NCBI GenBank assembly: GCA_031279015.1
Contig: JAITJI010000049.1
Location: 1 to 48,807 of the forward strand
Direction: 5' to 3'
DNA from: Spirochaetaceae bacterium
GTDB taxonomy: Bacteria > Spirochaetota > Spirochaetia > Treponematales > Breznakiellaceae
DNA length: 48,807 bases
The notes below the pieces were generated by a model, which made no database searches, was not told the origin of the DNA, and worked only from the letters and a program-made list of their open reading frames with translations. Made by a program: the position numbers and the translations under genes. This document shows positions 1 through 8,754 of this stretch, one piece after another. Numbering within the stretch: the first letter of the stretch is position 1; every line of letters starts with the position of its first letter.

Positions 1-62
1 CATTGTATTTATATCACATTTTTGTTACTATATTCCATTCTGTTGAGCATCAGGGAATGTTT

Positions 63-1244
63 ATGGCAAATTACGGTAAATACGGCCTTTATGACTATAA
101 GCTGTCCCCCGCCGGGGAAGAACGGGCCCTGAGGGTACACGAGGAAAGCATCATCATTGATATGCTGTTCCAGGGCCCCCTTTCTCCCTATTCCCTGGAG
201 GAAGATTTCAGCCGGATGGTGGAAAAAAAATACGCGCCCTTAAAAAGTTCCGCCCCGGATAAGTACCGCAAGAAGATACAGGATGCCATGTTGGAATACG
301 CCCTCCGGGGGGAATTGCCCGCGTTTAAGGAATGCTGGTACGACAGCGGCATTACGGCGGGCTGCCGTCAGTTGGATACCTCCGGTCCCCCGGAGGAACT
401 GATGAAAAGCATGGCCGATTGTCAGGCCCAGTTCGACACCTTCTCGGACTGGCTCTTGAAGGCCCTTACCGCCGGGGACATCCGCCGGGCAAAAAAGGAA
501 CAGAAAAAAGCGGGGTTTATCCTCTGCCAGGACACGATGACTCTGGGCAAAGACCTGGACATGATCGATACCCTCTACCGTTTTGGCCTGCGGGTTATGC
601 AGCTCTCCTACAATACCCAAACCCATGTGGCCGCCGGATGTTATGAACGCTCCAAAGGGGCCGGGGTGACCAACTTTGGGGTACGGTTTATCGCCCGGAT
701 GAACGAACTGGGGATGATCGTGGATACCGGCCATTGTTCGGACCAAACCGTGCTGGATGCCTGCGCCCTTTCTAAGACGCCGGTGATCGCGTCTCACTGT
801 TGCGTGCGGAACGTCTATCCCCATAACCGCTCCAAGGGGGACGAGGCGCTGCGGGCAATTGCCGAAAGCGGTGGCGTGGCGGGCCTGGTAACCATGCCGA
901 ACTTTGTCCATGCGGACAGCCAAAAGGCCACCATGGAGCATTTCCTAAACCAGGTTGATTATGCCGTAAAGCTCTGTGGGATCGATCATGTGGGAATCGG
1001 CACCGACTGGCCCATGAGCGAAGTGATGGAGTCGTTGATATATATGCGGGATGTGATAGCTCCGACCCTGGGCTTCCTCCCCGGGGACGGCCCGGCGGAG
1101 GAGACCATCGAAGGATTCACCGAATACCGCCAGTTTATCAATATAACCCGGGGACTGGTTAAGCGGGGTTACGACGACGCCGCTATTTCAAAAATCCTGG
1201 GCGGAAACTGGCTGCGGGTATTTGCCGATGTGTGCGGCTGTTAA
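63..1244 (+). CDS. Peptidase M19 family (membrane/renal dipeptidase-like) protein, variant metal site
   Basis: About 393 residues with the M19 dipeptidase layout: a TIM-barrel metallohydrolase expected to cleave dipeptides in the cytoplasm. Seen: DTGH (His224), ASHCCVR (His245), the HNRSKGDE stretch (from His254) and VGIGTDW (Asp315), matching the second metal site and C-terminal Asp of the family. Odd: the usual N-terminal DxHxD pair reads DMLFQ (residues 33-37), so His and Asp appear replaced. The bridging Glu appears to be Gln156. The binuclear site may therefore be incomplete. The start at 63 is chosen because AGGGA (52-56) sits 6 bases upstream; an earlier in-frame ATG at 57 is too close to it. 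It is the first gene of a seven-gene run with a peptide ABC importer, which supports a role in handling imported peptides or peptide-like compounds. Family call firm; activity uncertain. Confidence 0.85.
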   Translation: MANYGKYGLYDYKLSPAGEERALRVHEESIIIDMLFQGPLSPYSLEEDFSRMVEKKYAPLKSSAPDKYRKKIQDAMLEYALRGELPAFKECWYDSGITAGCRQLDTSGPPEELMKSMADCQAQFDTFSDWLLKALTAGDIRRAKKEQKKAGFILCQDTMTLGKDLDMIDTLYRFGLRVMQLSYNTQTHVAAGCYERSKGAGVTNFGVRFIARMNELGMIVDTGHCSDQTVLDACALSKTPVIASHCCVRNVYPHNRSKGDEALRAIAESGGVAGLVTMPNFVHADSQKATMEHFLNQVDYAVKLCGIDHVGIGTDWPMSEVMESLIYMRDVIAPTLGFLPGDGPAEETIEGFTEYRQFINITRGLVKRGYDDAAISKILGGNWLRVFADVCGC

Positions 1245-1255
1245 TATGGTTATAA

Positions 1256-1272
1256 GATGTTTTCAAAACATC
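1256..1272. repeat. 17-base perfect inverted repeat between dipeptidase and binding-protein genes
   Basis: GATGTTTT, a central C, then AAAACATC. It lies in the 58-base gap just before the binding-protein gene. It may be an RNA stem-loop that uncouples expression of the abundant binding protein from the dipeptidase, or a repressor site. No T-run follows, so it is not a standard terminator. Confidence 0.5.
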
Positions 1273-1302
1273 CTTCTAAAATTTTGTGCTAAGGAGCTGC
1301 TT

Positions 1303-2814
1303 ATGAAAAAGATACGTTTGTTTTTAGTTTTAGCCCTTGTCCTTTTGATCTCCGGCGCCGCCTTTGCCGGGGGCCGGGCCGATTCCGCAAATACCGGTCC
1401 CAAAGATACCATGGTGGCGGGCCTTTCGGGACTTTCCACCGCCATCGATCCCATGCTTGCCAACTTTTCAAATATCAGTTCCATTGGGAAACATATTTAC
1501 AATACCCTGTTGGCCTACGACGACGACAACCGGGTGGTGGGACAAATCGCCACAGCCTGGAGCCGCCCGGACGAGCTGACCTGGGAATTCACCGTGGATA
1601 CGGCCTCCTATAAATTCCAGACCGGCGATCCCCTTACTATGGAAGACATCATATTTTCCCTGGAACGCTGCCGGACCATTCCTCAGGCCATGGATTATGT
1701 GGCCGGTGTTACCGGCATCCGGGCCGAGGGGAACAAGCTCATCCTGAAAACCGACGCCCCTAATAACGGTCTTTTGTATAAGCTTACCAGCGTAGTCATC
1801 ACCAGCAAGAAGGCTGTGGAAGCCGCCGGGGATAACTGGGGGCAGATAGCCGTGGGAACCGGACCTTATAAACTGGTAAGTTTTATCCCCTCCAACGAAG
1901 TAGTCATCGAACGCTGGGACGGCCATCCTTCCCTTAAACCTGCCATCCGTAAAATAAGCTTCCGGGCCATCAACGACCCCACCAGCCGCTATATCGGCAT
2001 CGAAAACGGGGAATTTGATTTTGTGGATCAGGTAACCGGCATAGGGGATATTCGGCGGGCTCAGTCCAATGCCAGGCTCAACGCCGAGATTGTCAAAACC
2101 CTGGGGATGCGTTTTATGGCGGTCAACGCCTCCAAGGCGCCCTTCGACAATCCCCTGGTGCGGGAGGCCCTGCAATACACCATAGACCGGGATTCCATCA
2201 TATCCCTGCTGAACGGTATTGACGAACCGGCGAATACCATGATTTCCGGGGCCCTGCCGGCCCACAGCGATGTGCAGATCGGCCGGTTTGATCCCGTCCG
2301 GGCTAAACAGATCCTTGCCCAGGCCGGCTATCCCAATGGGTTCAGTACCAGCCTTTGGATATACAACGATGCCTGGAAAACCATTGCCGAGATGATGCAG
2401 GCGGTGCTTGCCCAGGCGGGTATTACCGTCACCATTGAACAATATCAGATTGGCGCCTTCTTCGAGCTTTTGGACGCCGGGGAACACATGATGCTTTTGG
2501 GCAGCCAGACCGCCGAGGCCTACGCCGTTACCAGCCTGGAGATGTATTACAGCAGCGACTTTTTCGGCTCCTCCGGAAATTTCGGCTTCTACACCAACCC
2601 CCAGGCAATGAACCTTATCCTCCGGGCCCTGGCCACACCGGACCCGGAGGAGGAGATCCGCCTTTCGAAGCAGATCCAGGAAGTGGTAGCCAAAGACAAC
2701 CCCTACTATCCCATTTCCTATACCGCCGACTGCCGGGTGGTGGTAAAGAATCTGAAGGGTTATAAATATTATACCTACAGCCAATGGTATTTCGGCGACG
2801 CCTATTTTGAGTAA
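1303..2814 (+). CDS. Peptide ABC transporter substrate-binding protein (SBP family 5)
   Basis: About 503 residues, the usual length for DppA/OppA-type periplasmic binding proteins that capture peptides, nickel or opines for an ABC importer. Seen: an N-terminal Lys-Lys and hydrophobic signal stretch ending in GAAFAGG, then the family pattern, including FTVDTASYKFQTGDPLTMED, GTGPYKL near residue 180 and NDPTSRY. No Cys follows the signal stretch, so it looks secreted by signal peptidase I rather than lipid-anchored, unusual for a treponemal binding protein. The start is set by AAGGAG (1291-1296) 6 bases before ATG 1303; longer in-frame readings overlap the dipeptidase. The permeases and ATPases follow directly. 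Substrate is not readable from sequence. Confidence 0.9.
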   Translation: MKKIRLFLVLALVLLISGAAFAGGRADSANTGPKDTMVAGLSGLSTAIDPMLANFSNISSIGKHIYNTLLAYDDDNRVVGQIATAWSRPDELTWEFTVDTASYKFQTGDPLTMEDIIFSLERCRTIPQAMDYVAGVTGIRAEGNKLILKTDAPNNGLLYKLTSVVITSKKAVEAAGDNWGQIAVGTGPYKLVSFIPSNEVVIERWDGHPSLKPAIRKISFRAINDPTSRYIGIENGEFDFVDQVTGIGDIRRAQSNARLNAEIVKTLGMRFMAVNASKAPFDNPLVREALQYTIDRDSIISLLNGIDEPANTMISGALPAHSDVQIGRFDPVRAKQILAQAGYPNGFSTSLWIYNDAWKTIAEMMQAVLAQAGITVTIEQYQIGAFFELLDAGEHMMLLGSQTAEAYAVTSLEMYYSSDFFGSSGNFGFYTNPQAMNLILRALATPDPEEEIRLSKQIQEVVAKDNPYYPISYTADCRVVVKNLKGYKYYTYSQWYFGDAYFE

Positions 2815-2868
2815 GGGCCCCGGGCGGGTTTTAAGCGCCGGGTCCGGCAAAGGGCAGGGGAGGCGGAA

Positions 2869-3816
2869 ATGATTCGGTATGTGGTCAAACGCTTGTTAAT
2901 GCTAATCCCCATCGTTTTCGCCATCACTTTTATTGTTTTTTTCATCCTTGCCCTAACGCCGGGGGACCCCGCCCGGATGATCCTGGGACAAAACGCCACC
3001 CCCGCTCAAGTTGCGGCCATGCGGGAGCAAATGGGGCTGAATGATCCCATCATCATCCGGTATATAAAATATATGGCCGGGGTGTTAACGGGCAATTTCG
3101 GCGTCTCCTGGTCAACCCGGGAGCAGGTTTTCCGCCTGGTTTTTGCCCGCTTTCCCTATACTTTCCAGCTTGCCCTGCTTTCCATGATCCTGACGGTGCT
3201 GATCAGCATTCCCCTGGGAATCTACTCCGCGGTAAAGCAAAATTCCCTTGCCGACAGTTCCATTATGGTTTTGAGCATGGTGCTGGCGGCGACTCCCAAA
3301 TTCTGGCTGGGCATCCTGATGATGCTGGTCTTTTCGGTAAAGTTCGGCCTCTTGCCTACCAGCGGATTGACGGGCTGGAAGAGCTATATCATGCCCACCA
3401 TTGCCATGGCCGCCGCGTCTACCGCCATTGATCTGCGGATCGTGCGGGCCTCGGTACTGGAGGTAATAAAACAGGATTATATTCGTACCGCCCGGGCCAA
3501 GGGGGTCCGGGAGAATGTCATATTCCGTAAACACGCCTTGAAAAACGCCCTGCTGCCGGTGGTTACCGTCATGGGCATGGGTTTTGCTTCGGCCCTGGGA
3601 GGCAGCGTACTCATAGAAAACGTGTTTTCCATACCGGGGATCGGCCTCCTTCTTATCGAACGGATCCGGCAAAAAGACACCCCCACGGTGCTTGCCTGCG
3701 TTATTTTTATCGCCGTGGTTTTCGCCGTTATTAATCTAATTACGGATATTCTTTACAGTTATATCGATCCCCGGATCAAAGCCCAATATATGCGCCGGGA
3801 AAAAAGAAAAACCTGA
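2869..3816 (+). CDS. Peptide ABC transporter permease, DppB type
   Basis: 315 residues, standard for the first inner-membrane subunit of the Dpp/Opp class. It begins MIRYVVKRLLMLIPIVFAIT, the classic first membrane segment. It carries the LTPGDPARMILGQNATPAQV stretch of the periplasmic loop and further hydrophobic segments. The cytoplasmic coupling EAA-like loop is seen around DYIRTARAKGV and the following KHALKNALLPVV. GGAGG precedes the ATG. It lies 54 bases after the binding-protein gene and 13 before the second permease, so it is surely co-transcribed. It should form the channel with the next gene product. Confidence 0.93.
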   Translation: MIRYVVKRLLMLIPIVFAITFIVFFILALTPGDPARMILGQNATPAQVAAMREQMGLNDPIIIRYIKYMAGVLTGNFGVSWSTREQVFRLVFARFPYTFQLALLSMILTVLISIPLGIYSAVKQNSLADSSIMVLSMVLAATPKFWLGILMMLVFSVKFGLLPTSGLTGWKSYIMPTIAMAAASTAIDLRIVRASVLEVIKQDYIRTARAKGVRENVIFRKHALKNALLPVVTVMGMGFASALGGSVLIENVFSIPGIGLLLIERIRQKDTPTVLACVIFIAVVFAVINLITDILYSYIDPRIKAQYMRREKRKT

Positions 3817-3829
3817 AGGAGGCGGCGGG

Positions 3830-4723
3830 TTGAACAGTGAAGCAGCGGCTCCGGACGCCCCAGCCCTGGGCCGGAAAAAGGGCCTCTGGCGGGAAGCCTG
3901 GATCAGGATGCGCCGTAACCGCTCGTCCATAGTGGGGATGGTGATCATGGGGATAATCATCTTTTTTGCCCTCTTCGCGAATTTTTTCGCCGATTACGAG
4001 ACGGTGGTTATCCGAATCGATATGGCAAACCGCCTGGCGGGGCCGAGTGCGGAGCATATATTTGGAACCGATGAACTGGGGCGGGATCTTTTTGCCCGGA
4101 TCATTTACGGGGCGCGGATATCCCTTTCCATCGGATTTTTGGCAGAACTGGCCGCTTTGGTTCTGGGGATGCTTTTCGGCGCCCTCAGCGGGTATTACGG
4201 CGGAAAGATCGACAACGGCATTATGCGGGTGATGGACGTGTTTATGGCGATCCCCAGCCTGCTTTTGTCCATCGCCATGGTTACCGCCTTTGGCACGAGC
4301 AGTTTTGTGCTTGTCATGGCGATTGCCATTTCCGGCATCCCGAGCCTTTCCCGGGTGGTCCGGGCCCAGGTGATGAGCGTTAAGGAACAGGAATATGTTG
4401 AGGCCGCCCGGGCCCTGGGGGCCAATGATCTGATCATCGTGGTAAAATATATTATCCCCAATATCATGTCCCCCATTATTGTCCAGGTGGCCCTGGATGT
4501 GGCGGGCTGCATCATGACGGTCAGCTCTTTAAGTTACCTCGGCCTGGGAGTACCGCCCCCGGCCCCGGAATGGGGCGCCATCCTCAGCACCGGCCAGACC
4601 TATATCCGGGACGCATGGAACATCACGGTGTTCCCGGGGCTGATGATCGTGGTAACCATCATCGCCCTTAACCTGGTGGGTGACGGGCTGCGGGACGCCC
4701 TGGACCCAAAGATGAAACGGTAA
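3830..4723 (+). CDS. Peptide ABC transporter permease, DppC type
   Basis: 297 residues, second permease of the importer. The N-terminus has a cytoplasmic basic stretch (REAWIRMRRNRSSIVGM), one membrane segment, then HIFGTDELGRDLFARIIYGA, the hallmark of DppC/OppC proteins. The EAA loop reads EYVEAARALGA, followed by IIPNIMSPIIV. The initiation codon is TTG at 3830, chosen because AAGGAGG (3816-3822) lies 7 bases upstream and no in-frame ATG gives a full N-terminus. Partner of the preceding permease; the ATPases follow 10 bases later. Confidence 0.93.
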   Translation: MNSEAAAPDAPALGRKKGLWREAWIRMRRNRSSIVGMVIMGIIIFFALFANFFADYETVVIRIDMANRLAGPSAEHIFGTDELGRDLFARIIYGARISLSIGFLAELAALVLGMLFGALSGYYGGKIDNGIMRVMDVFMAIPSLLLSIAMVTAFGTSSFVLVMAIAISGIPSLSRVVRAQVMSVKEQEYVEAARALGANDLIIVVKYIIPNIMSPIIVQVALDVAGCIMTVSSLSYLGLGVPPPAPEWGAILSTGQTYIRDAWNITVFPGLMIVVTIIALNLVGDGLRDALDPKMKR

Positions 4724-4733
4724 GGCGGAAAAG

Positions 4734-5738
4734 ATGGAGACCTCCACCAAAAAGCTTCTGGAAATCAGGGATCTCCGGATCCGTTACCATACCGATAACG
4801 GGATCGTTAACGCGGTAAACGGGGTAAGTTTTTCCCTTGCCCAGGGGGAAACCCTGGGGCTGGTGGGTGAAACCGGGGCGGGGAAAACCACCACCGCCCT
4901 GGGAATCCTGCGGCTGCTGCCGGACCAGGTGGGCCGTCTGGAGGGGGGGAGCATCTTTTTTGACGGCCAGGACATGGGTTCCTTAAACGATGAGGAACTG
5001 CGGAAAAAACGGGGGAATGAGCTGTCCATGATATTCCAGGACCCCATGACCGCCCTCAACCCGGTGCTGACCGTGGGAGATCAGATAAGCGAAGTTATCC
5101 GGGTCCACCAGGATATATCCCCGGGCCGGGCAACGGAATTGGCCGGGGAAATGCTGGAACTGGTGGGCATTCCCGCGGCGCGGCTCTATGAATATCCCCA
5201 TCAGTTTTCGGGGGGCATGAAACAGCGGGTGGTTATTGCCATCGCCCTCGCCTGCCGGCCAAAACTGCTGATCGCCGATGAGCCTACCACCGCCCTGGAT
5301 GTAACCATTCAGGCCCAGGTGCTGGAGATGATCGGCAAACTCAAAACCGAAATAAATACCGCCATGCTTTTAATTACCCATGACCTGGGGGTCGTTGCCC
5401 ATACCTGCGACAAGGTGGCCATCATGTACGCCGGAGAAATACTCGAATATGGCGCCCTGGAACAGATTTTCGACGCCCCTGCCCATCCCTATACCCTTGG
5501 CCTCTTTGGCTCCATCCCGGATATTAGCCGGGAATTGCGGCGGCTGACCCCCATAGAGGGGCTGATGCCGGACCCCTTTAACCTGCCCCGGGGCTGCGTT
5601 TTTGCCGAACGCTGCCGCTTTGCCGGGGAGCGCTGCGGCGAAGAAAAGCCGCCGGAACAGGACATCGGCGGCGGGCACCGGACTCGCTGCCTGTTTCCGG
5701 TAAAGACCGGCGGCTCCGCCTCCACGGGAGGTAATTGA
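4734..5738 (+). CDS. Peptide ABC transporter ATPase, DppD type
   Basis: 334 residues; first of two ATP-binding subunits energising the importer at the cytoplasmic face. Seen in order: Walker [11 protein letters not shown]-loop [10 protein letters not shown], signature FSGGMKQRV, Walker [13 protein letters not shown], switch His in ITHDLGVV. The C-terminal oligopeptide-family extension has clustered cysteines ([16 protein letters not shown]), which in homologues bind an iron-sulfur cluster. The next gene starts at the base where this one stops (TGATG), indicating translational coupling. Confidence 0.95.
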   Translation: METSTKKLLEIRDLRIRYHTDNGIVNAVNGVSFSLAQGETLGLVGETGAGKTTTALGILRLLPDQVGRLEGGSIFFDGQDMGSLNDEELRKKRGNELSMIFQDPMTALNPVLTVGDQISEVIRVHQDISPGRATELAGEMLELVGIPAARLYEYPHQFSGGMKQRVVIAIALACRPKLLIADEPTTALDVTIQAQVLEMIGKLKTEINTAMLLITHDLGVVAHTCDKVAIMYAGEILEYGALEQIFDAPAHPYTLGLFGSIPDISRELRRLTPIEGLMPDPFNLPRGCVFAERCRFAGERCGEEKPPEQDIGGGHRTRCLFPVKTGGSASTGGN

Positions 5739-6769
5739 TGGAAAAGCCAGGAGCGGCCCCCCTGCTGGAGGTACGGCGTCTTAAAAAGTATTTTGATACC
5801 CCCCAGGGAAAACTGCACGCCGTGGATGAACTGAGTTTTTCCATTCCCCGGGGCGAAACCCTGGGTATTGTGGGGGAAAGCGGCTGCGGTAAAACCACGG
5901 TGGGGCGGACCATTATGCTCCTGCACCAGCCCACCGGGGGGGAGATTATCTTTGACGGCGAAAACATTACGGGGTATTCAAAAAAACAAATCAAGCCCCT
6001 GCGCCGCCGGATGCAGATCATATTCCAGGATCCCTTTTCATCCCTGAATCCCCGGATGACCGTATTTGAAGCCATTGCCCATCCCTTGCTGTTAAACGGT
6101 CTTTACAAAAACAACAACGCCGCGGAGGAACGGGTGCTGCGGTTGATGGAGATGGTGGGTTTGTCCCGCCGCCTGATCAATACCTACCCCCATGAACTTG
6201 ACGGCGGGCGCCGCCAGCGGATCGTTATCGCCCGGGCCTTGTCGCTGGAACCGGAATTTATCGTCTGCGATGAACCCGTTTCTGCCCTGGATGTTTCCGT
6301 GCAGGCCCAGATCTTAAACCTGTTGCAGGATCGGCAGGAAGACATGGGGCTTACCTATATGTTTATCACCCATAATCTGGCGGTGGTCAAGCACCTTTCC
6401 AACCATATCGTCGTGATGTACCTGGGGCAGATTGTCGAAATGGCCTCCTCGCGGGAACTTTTCGCCCGGCCCCTGCATCCCTATACCCGGGCGCTCATTT
6501 CGGCCATACCGGTAGCCAACATCCATGTTGAACAAAGACGTATTTTACTCCGGGGGGAAATCAGCTCCCCCATAAATCCCCGGAAGGGCTGCCGGTTTGC
6601 CAAACGCTGCGCCTTTGCCGAACCGGGCTGTGCCGAATCCGATCCGGCAATGGAAACGGCGGAGCCGGGACATCAAGTCGCCTGCTTCCGCTGGCGGGAA
6701 CTGACCGGGTATCCGGCGGATCAATCCGCCGGCAAGGCCCCCAAGGAGGCCGCAAATGCGGATAATTGA
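5738..6769 (+). CDS. Peptide ABC transporter ATPase, DppF type, with unusual signature motif
   Basis: 343 residues, second ATPase of the importer. Walker A GESGCGKTT, Q-loop FQDPFSSLNP, Walker B FIVCDEPVSALD, switch ITHNLAVV and the C-terminal Cys-rich tail (KGCRFAKRC, CAFAEPGC) are all present. The ABC signature reads LDGGR at 154-158 instead of LSGGQ, while DppD keeps the standard motif. Because each signature completes the opposite ATP site, this may make one of the two sites weak. The start is ATG 5738 with GGGAGG upstream, overlapping the dppD stop. The stop overlaps the start of the next gene by 14 bases. Confidence 0.94.
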   Translation: MEKPGAAPLLEVRRLKKYFDTPQGKLHAVDELSFSIPRGETLGIVGESGCGKTTVGRTIMLLHQPTGGEIIFDGENITGYSKKQIKPLRRRMQIIFQDPFSSLNPRMTVFEAIAHPLLLNGLYKNNNAAEERVLRLMEMVGLSRRLINTYPHELDGGRRQRIVIARALSLEPEFIVCDEPVSALDVSVQAQILNLLQDRQEDMGLTYMFITHNLAVVKHLSNHIVVMYLGQIVEMASSRELFARPLHPYTRALISAIPVANIHVEQRRILLRGEISSPINPRKGCRFAKRCAFAEPGCAESDPAMETAEPGHQVACFRWRELTGYPADQSAGKAPKEAANADN

Positions 6770-7712
6770 CGGCGCCGAAATTACCCGGCTTTTGGATGAA
6801 AAAAGCTGTATGGAAGTGATGAAAAAGACCCTGATCGCCCTGGAGGAGGGCCGGGGTATCCAGTTTCTCCGCACCCCCCACCAATTACCCGGCGGCGGTA
6901 TTTTTGCCTTTATGCCCGCGTATCTGGATGGGGGCTGCTTTGGCGCCAAGGTACTGACCGTGTTCCATGGGAATCGGGCTGCCGGATATCCTTCCCACCA
7001 GGGCTTTGTGCTGCTTTTTGAGGGACGCCACGGCAGCCCCGTGGCCCTGCTTGACGCGGCCGCCATCACCCGGATCCGGACCGGGGCGGTCAGTGCGGCG
7101 GCCACGGACCTGTTGGCAAAAGAGGATGCGGGCCATCTGGCGCTTTTGGGCTGCGGTGAGCAGGCCCATTCGCATCTGCGGGCTATCCGCCATGTCCGGG
7201 CCCTTTCGCTGGTGACGGTTTGGGATATCGACCCCTCCCGGAGCGAAGCCTTTGCCCGGTCCATGGCCGCCGAAACGGGCCTGCGGATTGAAGCCCGGCC
7301 CGGTCCGCAGGAGGCCCTGGAGGGGGCCGACATTATCTGTACCCTTACCCCTTCCCGGACGCCCATTCTGGAAGCCCCCTGGGTAAAAGCGGGGGCCCAC
7401 ATCAACGCCGTGGGGGCCTGCCGGCCAACGGACCGGGAATTACCCTCGGCTTTAGTGGCCCAAGCCCGGGTATACGGCGATTCCCGGGAGTCGGTACTCC
7501 ATGAGGCGGGGGATTTTTTAATACCCCTGAACGAGGGCTTATTTGGGGAGGATCACCTGCGGGGAACCATTGGCGGCCTTGCCCTGGGGCGGATGCCGGG
7601 GCGGACCGCCGATAGGGATATCACCATATTTGAAGCCCTGGGGCTTGCCGCGGAAGATATTGCCGCCGCCGGGTATGTATGCGCCGCCCTGCAAGCTGAC
7701 CCTGCCCCATAA
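6756..7712 (+). CDS. Ornithine cyclodeaminase / mu-crystallin family protein
   Basis: 318 residues, normal for the family, which includes ornithine cyclodeaminase, alanine dehydrogenase and other NAD(P)-dependent imine reductases or amino acid dehydrogenases. Seen: substrate-pocket GAKVLTVF (Lys65), ITRIRTGAVSAAATDLLA, the nucleotide-binding LLGCGEQA (132-137), VWDIDPSR as the second Rossmann strand, and HINAVGACRPTDREL. The start overlaps dppF. Placement after a dipeptidase and peptide importer suggests it acts on an imported amino acid, opine or cyclic imine. The exact reaction cannot be read from the sequence. It is the last gene of the operon. Confidence 0.85.
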   Translation: MRIIDGAEITRLLDEKSCMEVMKKTLIALEEGRGIQFLRTPHQLPGGGIFAFMPAYLDGGCFGAKVLTVFHGNRAAGYPSHQGFVLLFEGRHGSPVALLDAAAITRIRTGAVSAAATDLLAKEDAGHLALLGCGEQAHSHLRAIRHVRALSLVTVWDIDPSRSEAFARSMAAETGLRIEARPGPQEALEGADIICTLTPSRTPILEAPWVKAGAHINAVGACRPTDRELPSALVAQARVYGDSRESVLHEAGDFLIPLNEGLFGEDHLRGTIGGLALGRMPGRTADRDITIFEALGLAAEDIAAAGYVCAALQADPAP

Positions 7713-7860
7713 TTATTGGATAAACGAACGGAACGGACGGCCCCGGACAGGCGCCGGTAAAAAAAATTGGATGAAAAAGTTATTTTGGAAATCCATAAAA
7801 AACAAGAAGAAACCGGCTGACTACAAAAGAAGCATTAGCAGATTATATGGAGGCAAACAA

Positions 7861-8754
7861 ATGAAACGATTATTCCTTTTCTGTGCCGTGATAATTGGAT
7901 TGATAGGCGCATTTGCATCCTGTAATAGTCCTGTACAGGATCCTTCAACTCTTTCCAGCGCTTCCGTATGGGAAATTAGTAAAAACGGGAATTCCCTGTT
8001 TTTAGGGGGCAGCGTACATGTACTGCGCGCTAAAGATTATCCCATGCCAGCCGCATTTGATTCTGCCTTTGGAAAGGCGGCGATCCTGGTTCTGGAAACA
8101 GATGTGGACAGGATGCTCGATGCGGAAAGACAGTCATATATAAATGATCAATGGATGCTGCCGGAAGGCCAAACGCTCAAAACGGTTTTGGATGATGCTG
8201 TATATAAACAATTGGAAAATACTTTTGGAGATTCAGTTATAAGCCTGTTATCCCAATACAAACCTTCCGTAGCGGTGAATACGCTTCAAAGCCTTTATCT
8301 TCAACAAAATGGATTCACGAAAAATGGCGCCGATTTATATTATCTTGCAAGAGCAAAAGAGGAGGGAAAATTTATTGATTTTCTTGAGGATATAAAAGTA
8401 CAAATAGATATGCTTGGAGGTATGGCGGATAGCGGTGAAGATGAATATGTATCGGCTTTTCTTAATGCATTGCCGCTGACTGTGAGTGAAGCCGCAGCGT
8501 TTGTTTCCGAATGGAAGGATGGTACGGCAGCGCTGATAGAGACTGTGCTTAGCGTTCAAGAATCTGAATCGTCTGCCGTCTATAAAACCGCGGTATATGA
8601 CCGGAACGCTGCATGGATGCCGAAAATTGAAAACTATTTGACCACTGAGAAAATTGAATTTGTTATTGTCGGGCTGGCGCATGTGCATGGACATGATGGT
8701 TTATTGATTCAGCTGAAGAACAAGGGGTATACAGTAAAACAGCTTGTAAATTAA
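7861..8754 (+). CDS. TraB/GumN family lipoprotein
   Basis: 297 residues. A signal peptide ends in a lipobox (AFAS then Cys21), so it should be lipid-anchored on the periplasmic side. Family signs: SLFLGGSVHVL near residue 47, ILVLETDVDRML, and the C-terminal VIVGLAHVHGHDGLLIQL followed by GYTVKQL, which match the GxxH motifs of TraB/GumN (ChaN/Tiki superfamily) proteins thought to be metal-dependent proteases or inhibitors. GGAGG lies upstream of ATG 7861. Base composition is more AT-rich than the operon before it, hinting at different origin or expression. Substrate unknown; probably monocistronic. Confidence 0.82.
   Translation: MKRLFLFCAVIIGLIGAFASCNSPVQDPSTLSSASVWEISKNGNSLFLGGSVHVLRAKDYPMPAAFDSAFGKAAILVLETDVDRMLDAERQSYINDQWMLPEGQTLKTVLDDAVYKQLENTFGDSVISLLSQYKPSVAVNTLQSLYLQQNGFTKNGADLYYLARAKEEGKFIDFLEDIKVQIDMLGGMADSGEDEYVSAFLNALPLTVSEAAAFVSEWKDGTAALIETVLSVQESESSAVYKTAVYDRNAAWMPKIENYLTTEKIEFVIVGLAHVHGHDGLLIQLKNKGYTVKQLVN
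8704..8733 (+). promoter_or_regulatory. Possible promoter inside the end of the TraB gene
   Basis: TTGATT (8704-8709), an 18-base spacer and TATACA (8728-8733). It would start transcription near 8740 and read the GC-rich non-coding stretch up to the terminator at 9065. Being inside coding sequence, it could be chance. Confidence 0.3.

Noticed and set aside
240-941. Long open frame antisense to the dipeptidase gene
   Set aside because: Shadow of the GC-rich real gene; no motif, no ribosome site.
1468-2850. 460-codon open frame antisense to the binding-protein gene
   Set aside because: Composition rich in Gly, His and Pro with no family motif; mirrors the coding strand codon bias.
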